The position numbers and the translations under genes were made by a program. Positions 50,857 through 60,417 of a stretch of DNA of 64,000 nucleotides are shown one piece after another. Positions within the stretch are counted from its first letter, which is position 1; each line of letters starts with the position of its first letter. Source of the DNA: Anoxybacillus tepidamans PS2 (GTDB lineage Bacteria > Bacillota > Bacilli > Bacillales > Anoxybacillaceae). The stretch spans positions 248,001-312,000 of the forward strand of contig NZ_JHVN01000001.1 in NCBI RefSeq assembly GCF_000620165.1. The letters are read 5' to 3'. The notes under the pieces are model-generated. The model did not search any database. It saw nothing but the letters and a program-made list of their open reading frames with translations, and was not told where the DNA came from.

Positions 50857-52041
50857 ATGAAACGATGGCGACGATATATACTTATCGTCCTCGCGCTATG
50901 TATAAGTGCAAACTTTTATCTTTTGTTTCATAGTCATAGTAAAATTCCAAAATCCAGCTATGTGAACGAGCGCATCAAACCAACCAAAACAAATATAAAA
51001 GAAACTGTTCATACTATCGGCATCACCGCACCAGCCGAACGAAAATTCATTTACAATAATCCGCAGCTTGGTGCAATTGATGAAATCCTTGTCACAAAAG
51101 GGCAAGAAGTACAAGCAGGTACACCGCTGATCCGCTACGCCAATGAAGAAATCGACTGGAAGTTGCAGCGCATCGCAGGCCAAAAAGAGCAACTTAGCAC
51201 ACAAATCGAGCAGCTTTCGGAAGATGTTGATTATTATACAACTATGTCTTCTTCGGCTAAGGAAGAGAGCCCTGAGAAAGCACAATGGGAGGAAAAAGCG
51301 CGGGAAGCGGAGCAGGAAAAAGCATTGCTCGAATCGCAAATGCGGGAATACGAGGCAGAGGAGAATGAACTAACAGAGAAAAAAGATGAACTCATTGTCA
51401 AAAGCGAAACAGCCGGTGTCGTTGAAGAAATCAGCTATGATCATTCCAAGCCGCTGATCACCATCGCTTCCCCTTCTGCGGTCATCCGCGGAAAAATGAA
51501 AGAGGAGACAATCGGAAAGCTCGCCGTTGGACAGACAGTGATGGTCCGTGTTCCAAACGCAAAAAAATCATTCACTGGCGCGATTGCCGATATCGGCAAA
51601 TTTCCAGTCAAGGAAACAAGCTTTCAAGAAAAAAGCGAATACCCGTTTACCGTGCAACTGAACGAACAGCCAAAACAGCTTCCTTTCGGATATCACGTCA
51701 ACATTACAGTCGTGACAAAGGAAAAAAACGGAGCGATCACTGTTCCTGCCGAGGCGGTGTGGCACGAAAAAACGAAATCGTTTGTCTATGTCATTCATCG
51801 CGGCAAACTCGAAAAACGAAATGTCACGCTAGGAATCTCGCATGGTAAGAAACAAGAAATCGAGCACGGTCTTCGCCAAAACGAATATATTGTGTCCCAT
51901 CCAACGAAACAGATGAAAGACGGAATGAGCGTCATCGTGCCGCTTGAAGTGAAACGGCCAAAAAAAGAAACGATCAAGCAATTATCTAAATGGGACATGG
52001 CGAAGCACTTCCTCGATGGATTTTTTCGTACCTTTTATTGA
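50857..52041 (+). CDS. HlyD/RND-type membrane fusion protein, YknX-like
   Basis: Periplasmic-adaptor-type protein of 394 residues. N-terminal signal anchor (about 7-24), a lipoyl half-motif IDEILVTKGQEVQAGTPLIRY (in two parts, near 80), a long coiled coil (about 100-185, rich in Glu and Lys), the second lipoyl half VKSETAGVVEEISYD, then beta-barrel and membrane-proximal domains. Such proteins normally work with a MacB/YknYZ-type ABC transporter. None follows: a terminator lies 20 bp downstream. Start at 50857 behind AGGGGGAAC. Confidence 0.8.
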   Translation: MKRWRRYILIVLALCISANFYLLFHSHSKIPKSSYVNERIKPTKTNIKETVHTIGITAPAERKFIYNNPQLGAIDEILVTKGQEVQAGTPLIRYANEEIDWKLQRIAGQKEQLSTQIEQLSEDVDYYTTMSSSAKEESPEKAQWEEKAREAEQEKALLESQMREYEAEENELTEKKDELIVKSETAGVVEEISYDHSKPLITIASPSAVIRGKMKEETIGKLAVGQTVMVRVPNAKKSFTGAIADIGKFPVKETSFQEKSEYPFTVQLNEQPKQLPFGYHVNITVVTKEKNGAITVPAEAVWHEKTKSFVYVIHRGKLEKRNVTLGISHGKKQEIEHGLRQNEYIVSHPTKQMKDGMSVIVPLEVKRPKKETIKQLSKWDMAKHFLDGFFRTFY

Positions 52042-52062
52042 TATGGATTTCTAAAAAACAAC

Positions 52063-52102
52063 TGGCCTTTCCCCAAATCAACAATAGGAAAGGCCCATTT
52101 TT
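52063..52102 (+). terminator. Intrinsic terminator after the YknX-like gene
   Basis: Nine-base stem GGCCTTTCC / GGAAAGGCC followed by CATTTTTC on the plus strand. Confidence 0.8.
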
Positions 52103-52277
52103 CTTCCTTCGCAATAAAAATCATCCTATCGGGAAACCTTCTCCCTAATATACTGTCATTGTAAAAAATGCCTTATTGCCGTTGGTGATGGAACTGCCAT
52201 CAACACCATAACGGTAGAGAAAGGAATGCGAAACTTCCCTACATCCTATTTAGAAATGAACGACTTATCATAAATAT

Positions 52278-52353
52278 AAAAACCCCCAGCCGCGTTTCAC
52301 ACAGCTAGAGGGATTCCACATGATATTTGACAAGTGACAGGTACACGTTCCAA
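52278..52353 (-). repeat. Repeat R1 with terminator, downstream of the UvrA-like gene
   Basis: On the minus strand GTACCTGTCACTT is followed about 30 bases later by a hairpin CCCTCTAGC...GCTGGGGG and TTTTTAT, which should terminate the UvrA-like gene. The whole stretch resembles repeat R3 at 56608-56692 along about 80 bases. The rest of the 52042-52373 gap shows no gene. Confidence 0.6.
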
Positions 52354-52373
52354 ATCCAATATACTCGCTACTG

Positions 52374-54827
52374 TTATATCAAAAATCTGCCTGTGTAAGA
52401 GTTTTGATTACCCGCAATTTCTTCCGGTGTTCCTTCGGCAATCACCGTCCCCCCATCGTTTCCTCCTTCTGGTCCTAAATCAATCACCCAATCGGAGGCA
52501 CGAATAATTTCACTATTATGTTCCACAACGATGACGGTGTTTCCCGCATCAACGAGCTTATTGAGCAAAACAAGCAACTTTTGTACATCGGTTGGGTGCA
52601 ATCCGACGGACGGCTCGTCCAATAAAAAAAGCGTCCTGTTATTTGTTTGATTTTTTAGTTCTTTTGCTAGTTTCAAACGCTGCCCTTCTCCCCCGGACAA
52701 CGTTGTGAGCGATTGCCCCCATTTTAAATAACCGAGACCAATTTCACATAATAATTCAATAACCGGTGAGATTTTTTCATGATCTTCGAATATAGGCAAG
52801 CTCTCTTCAATCGATAAGTCGAGAATGTCAGAAATCGAATATCCTTTATACTTTACTTTTAACACGTTTTCCTCAAACCTTTTACCGCGACAAACCGGAC
52901 ACTCCACTTCTTGTTCTGGAAGAAAATGCATGAATAAAGAAACCGTCCCCATTCCCTGGCAATTCTCACAACGGCCCCCTGGAGTATTAAAGGAGAAGTC
53001 CTTTGCGCTTAGGTGATTGTTTTTGGCTTCCGGCAAATTCGCATAAAGGTTGCGAATATGTGTAAATACTTCTGTGTATGTGGCAATATTTGAACGTTTC
53101 ATTCTACTTAACGGCGATTGGCCGACAGTAATAACTTTATCAATTGCCTCAACACCGGTAATTTTTTCACACCCTTGATGAACACCGCTTTCCCCTTCCG
53201 CCAGAACATCAAAAACGAGCGTCGACTTGCCTGACCCGGAAACCCCGGTTACACTAACAAGGCAGCCTAACGGAAAAGACACAGTAATATTTTTTAAATT
53301 ATGTTTATGGGCCTGATAGACGGTCAAACACTTTCCAATCCCTTTCCTTCGTTGAAGCTGATGTTCTGGTCGATTTCGTAAAAAGGCACCGGTAACCGAT
53401 GGTTCCTGCTCCATTAATTCAAGTAAAGTCCCCTCTCCGACTACCATTCCTCCAAGATGCCCCGCACCAGGCCCCATATCAATAATGTAATCCGCTTCCT
53501 TCATGACATCCACATCGTGCTCGATGACAAGAAGCGTATTCCCTAAGTCTCTCAGCTGTTTCATAACTTGAACGAGGCCTTTTGTATCTCTTGGATGAAG
53601 TCCTGCAGTCGGTTCATCTAAAATGTAAAGTACACCGGTTAGGGCTGAGCCAATAATGGTCGCCAGTCTTAGGCGCTGCGCTTCCCCTCCGGAAAGGGTG
53701 ATGGTTTGCCTATCGAGTGAGAGATACCCTAAGCCGACATTGATGATCCTCTCAAGTTTTACAATTAAACTGTGTAGAAACGATTCAACAATTTCCAGCT
53801 TATTACTAGATAACGATGTCTGTAATGATTGGACCCACGATAACAACTCCTCCAGCGAAATATTAGCAAGATCCGTAATCGGAACGCCCGCTACTACTAC
53901 TTCCCTACTCTCTTTTTTCAAACGCTTTCCCTCGCAATCGGGACATTGTTGTGAATAAAAAAAGTGTGCTTCCCCCGAGTTGCCTTCTTTCTCATTGTAT
54001 CTCCTTCTCATCCCGGTAAGCACCCCCTCAAATTTTCCTCCTGCCACTGTCTTAGGAGGCTTTTTATCAGGAAAATAAGCTGTAAATTCCTTGCTTTCGA
54101 CGCCATAAAACAATAGAGCTCTCTGTTCATCGCTGAAATGCTTTAGCGGCAGATCTTCATCGATCTGGATCCCGTAATAGTCGCAAGCGGCTTTAAATAC
54201 TTGCTTCTGATATTCACCGTAAGTGCTATTCCATATTCGCACGCATTGTTCCTTTAAGCTTGCCCCCTCATCAAACACTAAATCGACCCGAATGTCATTT
54301 ACTTTTCCTAATCCATCACAAGTCGGACAAGCACCTTGGGGAGTGTTGAAAGAGAAATGGGAAATGGTGAATTTATCCAATTGTCTGTGGCAGCTAGGAC
54401 AAGTGACATGTTGTAATGCTTCGTCTACATTGGCTTCATTTTCTATAATCGGTAATATGATTGTTTCGCAATTGGGGCATTTGCGTTCTCCTAGTTTTTC
54501 ATAGATCAACCGCAAATAAGTGTACATGCCGGTCACTGTTCCTACTGTTGAGCGGGGGTTCCGATTCGTTACTTGCTGACTGATACTTATGGATGGGGAT
54601 AATCCAACCATAAAGTCCACTTTAGGCTTTTTAATAAAATCAACGGTCATGCCTAAAGATTCCATATATTGTCTTTGGCATTCCTGATTCAGCGTTTCCA
54701 TCGCCAGCGACGACTTCCCTGAACCCGACGGCCCCGTCAAAACTACTAATTTGTTCTTGGGGATGTTTACAGAGATGTTTTTTAAATTATTTTCTTTCGC
54801 ACCTTTAATAATAATATGGTCGTTCAC
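52374..54827 (-). CDS. UvrA-like ABC ATPase (short, UvrA2/drug-resistance type)
   Basis: Protein of 817 residues with two ABC modules. First module: Walker [10 protein letters not shown] (near 32), signature [12 protein letters not shown] (near 385), Walker [15 protein letters not shown]. Second: GVSGSGKST (near 525), [15 protein letters not shown] (near 720), [13 protein letters not shown]. Zinc-type cysteine pairs are seen at CPNC/CPSC, CPTC/CPDC and CENC/CPVC. It is over 100 residues shorter than canonical UvrA (about 940) and seems to lack the UvrB-binding part, like UvrA2/DrrC proteins linked to resistance to DNA-binding drugs. The start is GTG at 54827 with AGGGAGG upstream. Divergent from a MerR-type regulator. 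Confidence 0.88.
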   Translation of the reverse strand: MNDHIIIKGAKENNLKNISVNIPKNKLVVLTGPSGSGKSSLAMETLNQECQRQYMESLGMTVDFIKKPKVDFMVGLSPSISISQQVTNRNPRSTVGTVTGMYTYLRLIYEKLGERKCPNCETIILPIIENEANVDEALQHVTCPSCHRQLDKFTISHFSFNTPQGACPTCDGLGKVNDIRVDLVFDEGASLKEQCVRIWNSTYGEYQKQVFKAACDYYGIQIDEDLPLKHFSDEQRALLFYGVESKEFTAYFPDKKPPKTVAGGKFEGVLTGMRRRYNEKEGNSGEAHFFYSQQCPDCEGKRLKKESREVVVAGVPITDLANISLEELLSWVQSLQTSLSSNKLEIVESFLHSLIVKLERIINVGLGYLSLDRQTITLSGGEAQRLRLATIIGSALTGVLYILDEPTAGLHPRDTKGLVQVMKQLRDLGNTLLVIEHDVDVMKEADYIIDMGPGAGHLGGMVVGEGTLLELMEQEPSVTGAFLRNRPEHQLQRRKGIGKCLTVYQAHKHNLKNITVSFPLGCLVSVTGVSGSGKSTLVFDVLAEGESGVHQGCEKITGVEAIDKVITVGQSPLSRMKRSNIATYTEVFTHIRNLYANLPEAKNNHLSAKDFSFNTPGGRCENCQGMGTVSLFMHFLPEQEVECPVCRGKRFEENVLKVKYKGYSISDILDLSIEESLPIFEDHEKISPVIELLCEIGLGYLKWGQSLTTLSGGEGQRLKLAKELKNQTNNRTLFLLDEPSVGLHPTDVQKLLVLLNKLVDAGNTVIVVEHNSEIIRASDWVIDLGPEGGNDGGTVIAEGTPEEIAGNQNSYTGRFLI

Positions 54828-54862
54828 ATCAATACCTCCCTTAATTTAGGCGATTCACCCCC

Positions 54863-54891
54863 ATTATATAACATTGATGCAAGTCCTAAAG
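54863..54891 (-). promoter_or_regulatory. Probable promoter of the UvrA-like gene
   Basis: CTTTAG (-35) and TATAAT (-10) with a 17-base spacer on the minus strand, about 35 bases before the GTG. The 179-bp divergent gap is AT-rich; no clear MerR dyad with a long spacer could be fixed by eye. Confidence 0.45.
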
Positions 54892-55006
54892 TTTGATAAA
54901 TTAACCATTGAAATAATAAGGTTTATTTCACAAAAAGCCGTCATCCATAGTTTAATGTTTTTTTATAAACTTTCTATCGATGTGCATAAAAGAAGGAGAG
55001 ATCCAA

Positions 55007-55780
55007 ATGATTCGCCCAATTGACATTGCCCGCAAATTAAATATTAGTACGAGCGCTCTTCGACATTATGAATCATGGGGGCTTGTCCCTCCCCCTGAGA
55101 GGAAAGCAAATGGTTATAGAATCTACACGGAAACACATGTCGCCTATTTCGAATGCATTCGCGCGATGTATCCAGGATTTGGCATGGAACTAATAAGAAA
55201 AATCATGCCCCTTTTACATGAAAACAAAATTACCGAAGCTCTATGGCTTGTCAACGAAGCACAAGCGAATTTATACCATGAAAAACAACGGGCTGAACAA
55301 GTTTTGAAAGCATTAAAAATGGGTGACAGCGATGAATTTTTACCAAAGAAAAAACAAGCTTGGTTTACCATCGGGGAGGTGGCTAAGGTGGTTGGAGTGC
55401 CTAGCTCCACACTAAGGCATTGGGAAAAGGAAGGAATGGTCATCCCGAAGCGGGACAAGGAGAACGGATACAGAAAATATAGCCGTGCCGATATCCGCAA
55501 ATTATTGATTATTCGCACGCTACGCGCAGCCGTTTACTCACTCGATACGGTCAAAGAAATGATCGCTGAATTTGACAATAACAATATTGCTCAGGCTGAA
55601 AAAATTGCGAAAGACTCCCTTTTATATATGGATCACTTAATTACGGAACAGCTGCGCGGAATTTATTATTTGTACAAACTGTGTGCGAAAATTGATTATG
55701 ATAAAAGGCGGCCATTTCTAAACAATACACCGTCAAATAGAGAACAGATAACATCATTGTTCAACCTTTTCAATGAATAA
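55007..55780 (+). CDS. MerR-type regulator with two tandem HTH domains
   Basis: Protein of 257 residues with two MerR winged-helix units: residues 1-70 (IDIARKLNISTSALRHYESWGLVPPPER) and about 120-195 (WFTIGEVAKVVGVPSSTLRHWEKEGMVIPKR). Both have the RHYE/RHWE recognition pattern. No metal-binding cysteines or drug-binding GyrI domain follow; the C-terminus is a helical tail. The gene is divergent from the UvrA-like ATPase and probably controls it. The start at 55007 has AGAAGGAGAG upstream. Confidence 0.85.
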   Translation: MIRPIDIARKLNISTSALRHYESWGLVPPPERKANGYRIYTETHVAYFECIRAMYPGFGMELIRKIMPLLHENKITEALWLVNEAQANLYHEKQRAEQVLKALKMGDSDEFLPKKKQAWFTIGEVAKVVGVPSSTLRHWEKEGMVIPKRDKENGYRKYSRADIRKLLIIRTLRAAVYSLDTVKEMIAEFDNNNIAQAEKIAKDSLLYMDHLITEQLRGIYYLYKLCAKIDYDKRRPFLNNTPSNREQITSLFNLFNE

Positions 55781-56144
55781 CTAATCGTAATTTTTATCAC
55801 TCCGTTTTTGACAGTTCTACTGTTCATGTCGACAAATCTTATTTCGATACAAATGCTATACGGGAGGCGACTGTTTTTGCTCTGCCTATCTTCTTGTTTT
55901 CAGATAACATTTCTAAAAAAACAACCTAAGCCCTTACGAATGTAGAACCTAGGTTGTTGTGTCGCTTAATGAGAGAGGGGATTGATTTACTCTAGTTGCC
56001 TGCTGATTACTTTTCGTCTTCCTCAATCATACTCCACTTTTCTGCTTCAATCGGCTGGAGCTATCGTTCGTTTCCGTTCTCATTCAACAAGTGACAGGCA
56101 CACGTTCTAAGAGCGCGATGCACCGGTACTTGTCCCTAATTCGC
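55781..56144. other. Gap with minus-strand terminator and R2 repeats
   Basis: No gene is seen. A hairpin at 55920-55959 (ACAACCTA / TAGGTTGT) with seven Ts on the minus strand should terminate the gene at 56145-56429. Repeat R2 (GTGCCTGTCACTTGTTGAATG on the minus strand, in two parts) lies at 56086-56106 and a partial second unit, GGGACAAGTACCGGTGC, at 56120-56136. Confidence 0.5.
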
Positions 56145-56429
56145 TTACAATAGTTTTTCTAATACTGCTAAAAATATAAACATTAGGAAAAAAGAAAGTA
56201 AAAAAGACAATATAGATGCTATTATTCTTCTTTTAAATGAAATAGTATTATATCGCTTATACACATACACTAAAAACAAGAGCGCTAGCGCATCAATGAA
56301 ATACGACATGAAAAATGACCATATTGAATTTAAATGAAATAATGATCCATTGTAAATTCTTAATATTGCTTCAACTATTAGTAGAACGCTAAACAAAATC
56401 GTTTGATAAAAAATTAATAATGGTGGCAT
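56145..56429 (-). CDS. Small membrane protein in RHS debris, possible orphan immunity gene
   Basis: Protein of 94 residues with three hydrophobic segments (about 5-22, 36-56 and 68-92). AAGGAG lies eleven bases before the ATG. AT-rich. It follows RHS core fragments on the same strand, where each complete cassette has an immunity gene; a membrane immunity protein left after loss of its toxin is one possibility. No family recognised. Confidence 0.55.
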   Translation of the reverse strand: MPPLLIFYQTILFSVLLIVEAILRIYNGSLFHLNSIWSFFMSYFIDALALLFLVYVYKRYNTISFKRRIIASILSFLLSFFLMFIFLAVLEKLL

Positions 56430-56509
56430 TAAAGGAACTCTCCTTAATTAGATATTACTGGCCGCACACTTTTTATAAATGACTAAAAGGAAAGCAAGCA
56501 AAAAGATTG

Positions 56510-56590
56510 TATATTTCGTCATCGTAACGAGGCAGCCCGATGCGTCCAATGTATAATCTGCTACAATGTTGGCATTTGTTTCATCCAATA
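56510..56590 (-). pseudogene. Short RHS core remnant
   Basis: The minus-strand frame DETNANIVADYTLDASGCLV aligns with VDENGATVANYSYDPWGKVL of the intact RHS cores (positions 58500-58600). Only about 25 codons are recognisable. Confidence 0.45.
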
Positions 56591-56607
56591 AACCAAGTGA
56601 TAGATAA

Positions 56608-56692
56608 TCATCCTATAAACCCCCCCAACCACATTTCAAGCTGCTGAAGGGATTCTGCATAACATTCAATAAGTGACAGGTACTCGTCCCAC
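56608..56692 (-). repeat. Repeat R3 at the broken end of an RHS core
   Basis: Minus strand: GGGACGAGTACCTGTCACTT, then a pyrimidine/GGGGGGG hairpin region, similar over about 80 bases to R1 at 52278-52353. RHS homology stops exactly where this repeat begins. Confidence 0.55.
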
Positions 56693-57150
56693 AAATAGTA
56701 TTCCGCATATCCTAGTGACTGTCCAGCAACAGCTGTATCTTCGGAGACAGACAAGACTTTCCCCCCACGGGTCATAGCTGTAATTGGCGACTGTCGCTCC
56801 ATTTTCATCGACAATCCGCACGACATCACCGCGATAGTTGGTAACGTAGTAGAACGTATCGCTATTCGCATTCGTGACCGTATTCGGTTTCCCGTTTGTC
56901 CATGTGAATGTCCATACGGTTTGGCTGTTGTCGTTGATAATGCGGATTAAGTCCGAGCCGTCATAGTGATAATGATACGTAACGCCATTGACCGTTTTCG
57001 TTTCTCTGAGTCCATCTGGGCGATACGTGAAGCTGGCGATTGTGTTGCCTTTTAAGTCTTTGACTGAAAGAAGACACCCTTCTCCGTCCCACGTATATTG
57101 GTAACGGTCGTCTTGCAGAAGGTTGCCGACGTCATCATACGTAAACACTT
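56693..57150 (-). pseudogene. RHS core fragment, truncated at both ends and frameshifted
   Basis: About 150 codons of RHS core from FTYDDVGNLLQDDR to GQSLGYAEYY. It matches the cores at 58460-58920 and 62800-63260. A one-base insertion in a G run (six Gs where intact copies have four) near 56767 shifts the frame after YDPWG. Left of the core the sequence passes into repeat R3, right of it into R4, so neither a start nor a toxin tail remains. Confidence 0.85.
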
Positions 57151-57160
57151 CGATTTTTTC

Positions 57161-57178
57161 AACACGTGCCTGGCACCT
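57161..57178 (+). repeat. Repeat R4 (inverted relative of R1-R3)
   Basis: ACACGTGCCTGGCACC, whose reverse complement GGTGCCAGGCACGTGT resembles GTGACAGGCACACGT of R2. It marks the upstream junction of the core fragment at 56693-57150. The bases up to 57290 show nothing else. Confidence 0.4.
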
Positions 57179-57293
57179 AATCTAGTCTATTCGCTAGTTG
57201 TACTTGGGATAGTTGAGTTCTAAGTCTCAACTATCATCATGGTGCTAAATAAAAGATAACATTGGATAGGAATACGCCCCATATAGTCATTGT

Positions 57294-57333
57294 AAAAAGA
57301 AACCTTGAAAGGCATATAGCCAATCAAGGTTTT
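57294..57333 (-). terminator. Terminator after the colicin-E5-type immunity gene
   Basis: Stem AACCTTG / CAAGGTT with a 17-base loop, then TTCTTTTTAC on the minus strand, just past the stop at 57338. Confidence 0.65.
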
Positions 57334-57337
57334 ATTC

Positions 57338-57844
57338 TTACTCGCTATGAACTTCAAAGCAAAAATATCCAAAAGCTAAATCCTCGTCTTTTAATTGCAT
57401 TGTTCTTTTAGCAATATCAAATAACTTCGGTAAAAGCGTATCCAAATAATCAAGATATGTTGCTAATACTTGCTTAAAACGCTCCACATCATTGTGTTGG
57501 CATAATGGATAAAGGATTTTTCCCATCTCAAATTGCTCAGCAGTCACAATTTGATCGTCTGTATCCAGACAGTCTAAAATATGTTCTTCTTGTTCTTTTT
57601 CATCGAACTGTTCCCTGCATTCTAAATAAAACATATATTCATCAAATTCGATTTGCATATCAACCTTTCCATTTCTATAGAACGGATTAATTCTTAAATA
57701 TTCTGTCGTTGTATTGGATTCAATAATTTTTTCTAACATAATTTTCAAATGTGTAATTGTTGGATAAAGTCTATATTTTCCGCTGTGATATGTGGTATAT
57801 TCATAGACTATCTCGTTAATTTTGCCATTTTTTTTTACAGTCAC
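57338..57844 (-). CDS. Predicted immunity protein for the E5-like toxin
   Basis: Acidic cytosolic protein of 168 residues (many Glu and Asp, for example FDEKEQEEHILDCLDTDDQ), no signal peptide. It starts with GTG 11 bp after the toxin stop, with AGGTGGTG upstream. Position directly after a toxin tail, acidity and lack of any other motif fit an immunity protein that neutralises a basic nuclease. No named immunity family recognised. Confidence 0.7.
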   Translation of the reverse strand: MTVKKNGKINEIVYEYTTYHSGKYRLYPTITHLKIMLEKIIESNTTTEYLRINPFYRNGKVDMQIEFDEYMFYLECREQFDEKEQEEHILDCLDTDDQIVTAEQFEMGKILYPLCQHNDVERFKQVLATYLDYLDTLLPKLFDIAKRTMQLKDEDLAFGYFCFEVHSE

Positions 57845-57855
57845 TGTATCACCAC

Positions 57856-59148
57856 CTATTTCGAAAATTTAGGATCAAATACCCAGTATGGGTCATTCAA
57901 ATCGGAAACCTGTATTACCTTTCCTGTACCATCATCTACTGCTACATAATGTCTCTTATCTTTATAGTAAACAGTTACTGAGTTTCCTGTATATTTGTTT
58001 ACCGCTTTAGTTATTTTGTACGGATTGTTTATTGTTTTGGCTATGCTTTCTTTAGTCCATCCACGTTTAGCAACTTGATTTTTATATTTTGACTTTTTAA
58101 ATTTATCGCTAAAAACAATATCTTTCGCACTTACTTTCCGTGTCCCCTTAACCAAAAGTTTCCCTACAAATTTTCCCGCCTTCCCTACCGTTTTCTGAAC
58201 AAAGGTTTTTACTACTATACCTGATTCAATAATTGCTACTGTAACAAATGTGACAGCAGTAAAGAGGGCTTGATACATCCTTTTTAATGGATTATTTCCG
58301 TCTGGATCAACTAACATCACAGGATTGTCTAAAGCGTAAATATAGGCATTTTGAGTTAATGGTAAATTTTCACTTCCTGGATCTGCATCCCTCGAAACAA
58401 ATCTCGCCGTCTCTGGATCATAGTACCGTGCCTGTAGGTAGTACAGTTTTGTTTCTCTATCGTAATAGTATCCCGCATATCCTAACGGTTGTCCAGCTAC
58501 TGCCGCATTTTCCGAAACCGAAAGCACTTTGCCCCACAGGTCGTAGCTGTAATTCGCAACCGTCGCACCGTTCTCATCAACAATGCGGACGATATCACCG
58601 CGGTAGTTCGTGACGTAGTAGAACGTATCGCCATTCGCATTCGTCACCGTATTCGGTTTGCCATTCGCCCATGTGAATGCCCATACGGTTTGGCCGCTGT
58701 CATCTGTGATGCGGATTAAGTTCGTGCCGTCATAGTGATAATGGTACGTAACGCCATGGACCGTTTTCGTTTCTCTGAGTCCGTCTGGACGATACGTGAA
58801 GCTGGCGATCGTGTTGCCGTTTAAGTCTTTGACCGAAAGCAGCCGTCCTTCTCCGTCCCACGTATATTGGTAACGGTCGTCTTGTAGAAGGTTGCCAGCG
58901 TCATCGTACGTAAACCCTTCGACTTCGTTGGCCGCGTTAAACGTCAGCGTCTTGCCGTGCGGATTTTTTAAGTTTCCCGCCGCGTCGTAGTCGTATTGAA
59001 CCGTATTACCTTGATACGTCCATGACTTCAAACGGTTGGCAAAATCGTACGTAAACGTATGCGTGTTCACGCCGTCAAAGTACGTCACGATATTGCCATC
59101 CGCATCGTATCCGTACGTCAAATCCAACGCGTCGCCGATGACACGCTA
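57856..59148 (-). CDS. Displaced RHS cassette with colicin-E5-like tRNA nuclease tail
   Basis: 5'-truncated RHS gene. RHS homology starts at about 59148 with RVIGDALDLTYGYDADGN; a TAG sits at the codon where intact copies have Gln, and no ribosome site precedes any start. YD repeats run to the conserved ARFVSRD...NPVMLVDPDG, then a hydrophobic pre-toxin region and a 79-residue tail (RGWTKESIAKTINNP; VAVDDGTGKVIQVSDLNDP). That tail reads like the colicin E5 ribonuclease family, which cuts tRNA-Tyr, His, Asn and Asp in the anticodon. Without a start the toxin is probably silent unless recombined into the main rhs gene. Confidence 0.8.
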
Positions 59149-59225
59149 ACCAGTTAATCTTCCCTTATGTTGTGATCAATCGACACGTGCTTATCTAATA
59201 AAAATAACACTTGCAAATATTAACT

Positions 59226-60176
59226 TTAAAAACGTTGTGGCAAATTATTCTCAAAGACGTATCCGCACTCCCAAGTACCAACTAGCAAATATTGATCATC
59301 GTTGCTAAATTCAGCAAAACTCGCATATGGGACACTCTCAATCCATATCGTTTTTAAATCTTCATATCTTAGAATCACAACACTTTCACTATAAGTCAGT
59401 ACAATAAACCTTCCATCTTGGGATTGATGAAGGTGTCGGAAAAAACCAATTTGTCTCTCGGTGAAACGATTACCAACAATGTGTACTTTCTTTAAAACTG
59501 ATTTACAGTCAGAATCCATTAATATGACTTCATAGTCGTTTACTAAAATATAAACATCGTGAACAGGGTCGAAAACGACAGAATCCCAGATAGGAACTTC
59601 CGAATGACTTTTTAACTCAATGGGCTGTTTATTAATAGGTTCCTTTAATTTAACAATTCTATTCTCTCTATAATCCATTTCATTTACATAACTTAATGTA
59701 AACAAATGTTCATTCCGATCTCTTACAAATTGATGATAGTAAATAAGTGTATCGTCATTCTTAAATTTTGTAAGAACCATATACTCCCCTGTATGAATAT
59801 GAATCGCTCCAATTTGTCGCCCATTATTGGTTTCTACAGCTGAAAGAATCAAGGGATGGTCTTTAGTGAAATTCACATCTCCTTCCACTAACTTAAAAGA
59901 TTTTTTGGATTGTACTTTTCTAACTAATTGAAAATCTGCCGTACGATAAACACATATAGTACCTGTCGTACTTTTAATTAACAAATAGTTATTGTCTAAG
60001 GAAAATCTTATATCTTGTGGATAATTCGGTTTGTTCAGTTCGGCAACCTTTTCCCAAGTTGTTATATCGTAAACGATTGTCTTATTATTCATGTTATGAC
60101 ATAAAAATCGTTTGTCTCCCGATAGTCTTATGCTATAGGAGGTTTTTAGCTTTTTTATTAATTTCATTTGAAACAT
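59226..60176 (-). CDS. Beta-propeller-like protein, candidate immunity gene of the AHH cassette
   Basis: Protein of 316 residues with WD40/YVTN-like repeats (SIRLSGDKRFLCHN, DIRFSLDNNYLLIKS, AEFSNDDQYLLVGT), no signal peptide. ATG at 60176 with GAAGGAG upstream; its start overlaps the end of the small gene at 60164-60352. The two genes lie just after the AHH toxin tail, where an immunity gene is expected, but which one protects is unclear. AT-rich compared with the RHS core. Confidence 0.65.
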   Translation of the reverse strand: MFQMKLIKKLKTSYSIRLSGDKRFLCHNMNNKTIVYDITTWEKVAELNKPNYPQDIRFSLDNNYLLIKSTTGTICVYRTADFQLVRKVQSKKSFKLVEGDVNFTKDHPLILSAVETNNGRQIGAIHIHTGEYMVLTKFKNDDTLIYYHQFVRDRNEHLFTLSYVNEMDYRENRIVKLKEPINKQPIELKSHSEVPIWDSVVFDPVHDVYILVNDYEVILMDSDCKSVLKKVHIVGNRFTERQIGFFRHLHQSQDGRFIVLTYSESVVILRYEDLKTIWIESVPYASFAEFSNDDQYLLVGTWECGYVFENNLPQRF

Positions 60177-60352
60177 ATTTTGTTTACTCCTTCAATGAGA
60201 AATTTAAGTGGATGTTTATGTAAATTTTCAAATTCGTTATAATGTTTATCTAAACAATAAAGGACATAGAGATTAACATAGAGCAATGGTTTCGTTTTAC
60301 TGACACTTTTCCCCTGTTTATAGTCATACTCACTCTCTATGTTAATCCCCAT
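60164..60352 (-). CDS. Small protein after the AHH toxin, possible immunity or linker gene
   Basis: Protein of 62 residues, Lys/Tyr-rich, no recognised motif. Starts 65 bp after the toxin stop with a weak ribosome site and overlaps the next gene by 13 bases, suggesting coupled translation. It may be a remnant of a longer protein. Confidence 0.4.
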   Translation of the reverse strand: MGINIESEYDYKQGKSVSKTKPLLYVNLYVLYCLDKHYNEFENLHKHPLKFLIEGVNKICFK

Positions 60353-60417
60353 TTACACATCCATGCTTAAGAATCCGTGGTTAACGATGTCCTAAAAAGT
60401 TATTTTAAATTTATAAT

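Noticed and set aside
56608-56871. 87-codon minus-strand frame as a separate gene
   Set aside because: Its first part is the wrong frame of the RHS core and its second part is the core after the G-run frameshift, running into repeat R3.
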